Shown: positions 22,653 to 24,735 of the stretch, one piece after another
Layout: every line of letters begins with the position of its first letter
How positions within the stretch are numbered: position 1 is the first letter of the stretch
NCBI GenBank assembly: GCA_964627045.1
Contig: CAZVIK010000038.1
Location: forward strand, 1-24,735
Source of the DNA: CAZVIK01 sp964627045
GTDB lineage: Bacteria > Acidobacteriota > Terriglobia > Bryobacterales > Bryobacteraceae
Reading direction: 5' to 3'
Length of the DNA stretch: 24,735 nt
The notes under the pieces: generated by a model
Databases searched by the model: none
Seen by the model: only the letters and a program-made list of their open reading frames with translations
Told to the model about the DNA's origin: nothing
Program-made: the position numbers and the translations under genes

Positions 22653-23972
22653 CTATTGCGCCGCCCCGGCCATCTCCGGCTGCCGCCGCCATGTGCGGTC
22701 AAGGTACATCGCGGCCTCCATGGCCGCCGCGCCCGCCTCGACAATCGCATCGGGAATGTCCTTGGGCCCGGTGGCCACGCCCGCCACGAAGATGCCATCC
22801 AGCGAGCTGTTGGCCGGACGGGTGGTCACCTCGCGTATACGGAAGAAGCCGTCGTCGTCGGTCTCGGCGGGCACCTCGCCCGTCGGACGCCAGCCCGGAA
22901 TCAGCCCCTGGCTCAGCACCACCAGGTCGTGTTGCATGTCGGCCACCCGCCCGCCTTCATCGATCAACTCGACGCGCAGAAGCAGGTCGTGGTTGGCGGC
23001 TTCCGTGATCTTGGCGACCTTGGCTTTGACCACCCTCACCCCCTCGGCCACCGCGCGCCGGTAGAACTGCTCGTAGCCTTTGCCGAACGCGCGGATGTCC
23101 ATGTAGTAGACGGTGACCTCGGTCTCGTGCCGCTGGTGCTTGATCATGATGGCCTGCTTCAGCGCGTACATGCAGCATACGCGCGAACAGTAGGGCACAC
23201 CGATCGATTTGTCGCGGCTCCCGGCGCACTGTACGTACGCCACCGACTTCGGAATCTTGCCGTCCGAGGGCCGCAGCACATGCCCATAAGGCCCGTTGGA
23301 GCTTTGCACGCGCTCCATGGCCAGCGGGTTCATCACGTTCGGGTATTTGTCGCCGCCGTACTCCTTCTTTGCTCCCATCGGCGTGGTCTTCAGCCCGGTG
23401 GCGAGGATGACCGCGCCCGCCTCGACGTTCACCTCCTCGGGCTGCTGCGTGAAATCGATGCAGTTGGTTGGGCAAACTCGCGCGCAGTGGCCGTCGAAGA
23501 TGCAATACTCCGGATCGAGCACCGCCACCTGCGGGATCGCGTTGCCGTGCGGAATGTAGATGGCGGCGCGGGCCCCCAGACCGTAGTCGAACTCGTGCGG
23601 CGCCAGCGCCACGCAGGCCAGTTCGCACTTGCTGCACCCGATGCAGTCTTCCTCGACGACGTAGCGCGGCTTCTTAATCAGCGTTACGTCGAAGCCGTCT
23701 CCGGCGCGATTCACCTCCTTCAACTCGGTGTAGGCCAGCACCGTGATCCGCTCGTGGTGCGCGGTCTCGGCCATGCGCGGCGTGCAGATGCAACTGCTGC
23801 AATCCAGGGTAGGGAAGACCTTGTTCAGTCCTACCATCACCCCGCCGATCGACGGCTCGCGTTCCACGAGCAGAACATCGTAGCCCTGGCCCGCCAGGTC
23901 GAGCGCCGCCTGCATCCCGGCGATTCCGCCCCCCAGCACCAGGCCGTCGTAGCGTTTCTTGATCTTCGCCAT
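22653..23972 (-). CDS. hdrA: HdrA/QmoA-like FAD and Fe-S oxidoreductase
   Basis: This 439-residue flavoprotein of the heterodisulfide reductase subunit A family has an FAD Rossmann motif GGGIAGMQAALDLA (14-27). The HdrA hallmark FPTLDCSSCICTPRM (53-67) and CAGSR...YCSRVCCMYALKQA (249-274) are present. Two ferredoxin-like motifs follow one another: CIGCSKCELAC (110-120), and CIFDGHCARVCPTNC (157-171), in which the second ligand position is Asp160 rather than Cys. It is much shorter than methanogen HdrA (about 650) and close to QmoA size. ATG 23972 has AGGAGA 7 nt upstream, 11 bp after the hydrogenase stop. It should carry electrons from the hydrogenase to the HdrC-HdrE protein. HdrB is not seen in the window. 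Confidence 0.92.
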   Translation of the reverse strand: MAKIKKRYDGLVLGGGIAGMQAALDLAGQGYDVLLVEREPSIGGVMVGLNKVFPTLDCSSCICTPRMAETAHHERITVLAYTELKEVNRAGDGFDVTLIKKPRYVVEEDCIGCSKCELACVALAPHEFDYGLGARAAIYIPHGNAIPQVAVLDPEYCIFDGHCARVCPTNCIDFTQQPEEVNVEAGAVILATGLKTTPMGAKKEYGGDKYPNVMNPLAMERVQSSNGPYGHVLRPSDGKIPKSVAYVQCAGSRDKSIGVPYCSRVCCMYALKQAIMIKHQRHETEVTVYYMDIRAFGKGYEQFYRRAVAEGVRVVKAKVAKITEAANHDLLLRVELIDEGGRVADMQHDLVVLSQGLIPGWRPTGEVPAETDDDGFFRIREVTTRPANSSLDGIFVAGVATGPKDIPDAIVEAGAAAMEAAMYLDRTWRRQPEMAGAAQ

Positions 23973-23983
23973 GAGATCGTCTC

Positions 23984-24735
23984 CTAATCGCGCCTGCCTT
24001 CCGACAACACCGCGCCGTCTACATCCCGGATTCGGACCACCAGGGGCATCTGGCCCGGGAGGCTGTGGGTGGCGCAGCCGAAACACGGGTCATAGGCGCG
24101 GAAGGCCATTTCGACCATGTTCAGCACGCCCTCGGTCACCTCCACGCCCTTGTGGATGAGCCCCTGCGCCGCCTGCTTGATCGACATGCAGATGGCCGCG
24201 TTGTTGTTCGTGGTTCCCACGATCAGGTTGGCCTTTAGCACGATGCCCTTCTCATCGGTCACGTAATGGTGCGTCAGCGTTCCCCGTGGCGCCTCGACGA
24301 TGCCCACGCCTTCACTCGGCGTCTTGTCGCAAACCACGCGAAAATTCTCCGGGTGGGCGATCTCGGGATGCTGCACCAGTTCCAGCGCACGTTCGGCGGC
24401 GTTCATCAACTCGACGCAACGCGCCCAGTGAATCGCCAGCGTATGATGCACCGGCTTCCGGCCGCTCCGGTCGCCGGTGAGCGTTTCGAAATACTCTTCG
24501 TAGGCTTCCTGCGCCAGCGGGCTGTTCATCCCATCGGCGGCGTTCAGGCGCGACTGCGGTGTGGCCGTATAGACGCCGGAGTCCTTGCCGTCTACGAATC
24601 CCTTCCACCCGACGGCCTTCAAGTAGGGGAACTTCAGGTAGCTCCACGGTTCCACGCGTTCCGCGACGTGGCGGGTGTAGTCGGCGGGCGCGTAGCGGCA
24701 CAACTCCGCGCCGTCGGGATCGACCACACGCACCT
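23984..24735 (-). CDS. [NiFe] hydrogenase large subunit, C-terminal part (runs off window)
   Basis: These are the last 250 residues or so of a [NiFe] hydrogenase large subunit; the N-terminal CxxC that completes the Ni site lies beyond the edge. The C-terminal Ni-binding motif DPCFGCATH is intact (bases 24065-24085). It is followed by 26 residues after the His, the usual extension removed by a maturation endopeptidase. EAPRGTLTHHYVTDEKG and TTNNNAAICMSIKQAA are typical of group 3 (Mvh/Frh/Hox-type) cytoplasmic enzymes. Adjacent hdrA points to a 3c-like, Hdr-linked form. No start codon is expected in the window: the frame is open to the edge. Confidence 0.93.
   Translation of the reverse strand, partial: VRVVDPDGAELCRYAPADYTRHVAERVEPWSYLKFPYLKAVGWKGFVDGKDSGVYTATPQSRLNAADGMNSPLAQEAYEEYFETLTGDRSGRKPVHHTLAIHWARCVELMNAAERALELVQHPEIAHPENFRVVCDKTPSEGVGIVEAPRGTLTHHYVTDEKGIVLKANLIVGTTNNNAAICMSIKQAAQGLIHKGVEVTEGVLNMVEMAFRAYDPCFGCATHSLPGQMPLVVRIRDVDGAVLSEGRRD

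Overview
The window is GC-rich, gene-dense chromosomal DNA, very probably from a draft or metagenome-assembled genome: ten Ns sit at 3102-3111, next to homopolymer-rich low-quality sequence. Gene content (DUF72, ScpA/ScpB/RluB, GHMP homoserine kinase, sugar isomerase-like and Gfo/Idh proteins, many short secreted or membrane proteins) and frequent TTG/GTG starts fit an Acidobacteriota member of the Bryobacterales/Solibacter type. That assignment is an inference from gene style, not a database match. I see no rRNA, tRNA, insertion sequence, prophage or CRISPR array.

Layout. 1-2605: a LexA-like repressor (minus) faces a DUF72 protein (plus), followed by a family 2 glycosyltransferase. 2618-7928: a minus-strand run reads Gfo/Idh oxidoreductase, homoserine kinase, ABC ATPase, ABC-2 permease, ABC-2 permease, with coupled starts. 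The last permease is broken by the assembly gap. 8004-10794: a methyltransferase and a fucose-isomerase-like protein form a minus-strand pair. 10876-13595: scpA, scpB, rluB and a CoA-binding protein form a plus-strand operon. 13618-17450: minus-strand genes for a secreted glycerophosphodiester phosphodiesterase, a DUF192 protein, a secreted helical-repeat protein and a PaaK/CapK-like adenylate-forming enzyme. 17474-18925: an ATP-grasp enzyme divergent from that adenylating enzyme. 18903-21160: a coiled-coil protein made of exact 28-residue repeats and an orphan polytopic membrane protein.

21186-24735 is the most interesting part. It is a minus-strand operon that enters from beyond the right edge: [NiFe] hydrogenase large subunit (C-terminal part), HdrA-like flavoprotein, a 97-residue winged-helix-like protein, and an HdrC-HdrE fusion resembling QmoC. 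Together these suggest that electrons from H2 pass through an HdrA flavoprotein to a membrane quinone/cytochrome b module. No HdrB is visible inside the window. One ferredoxin motif of the HdrA protein has Asp in place of a ligand Cys.

Other notable points are a LexA whose catalytic Lys is replaced by Arg, two successive TTG starts overlapping TGA stops, and a long imperfect inverted repeat in the leader of the phosphodiesterase gene.
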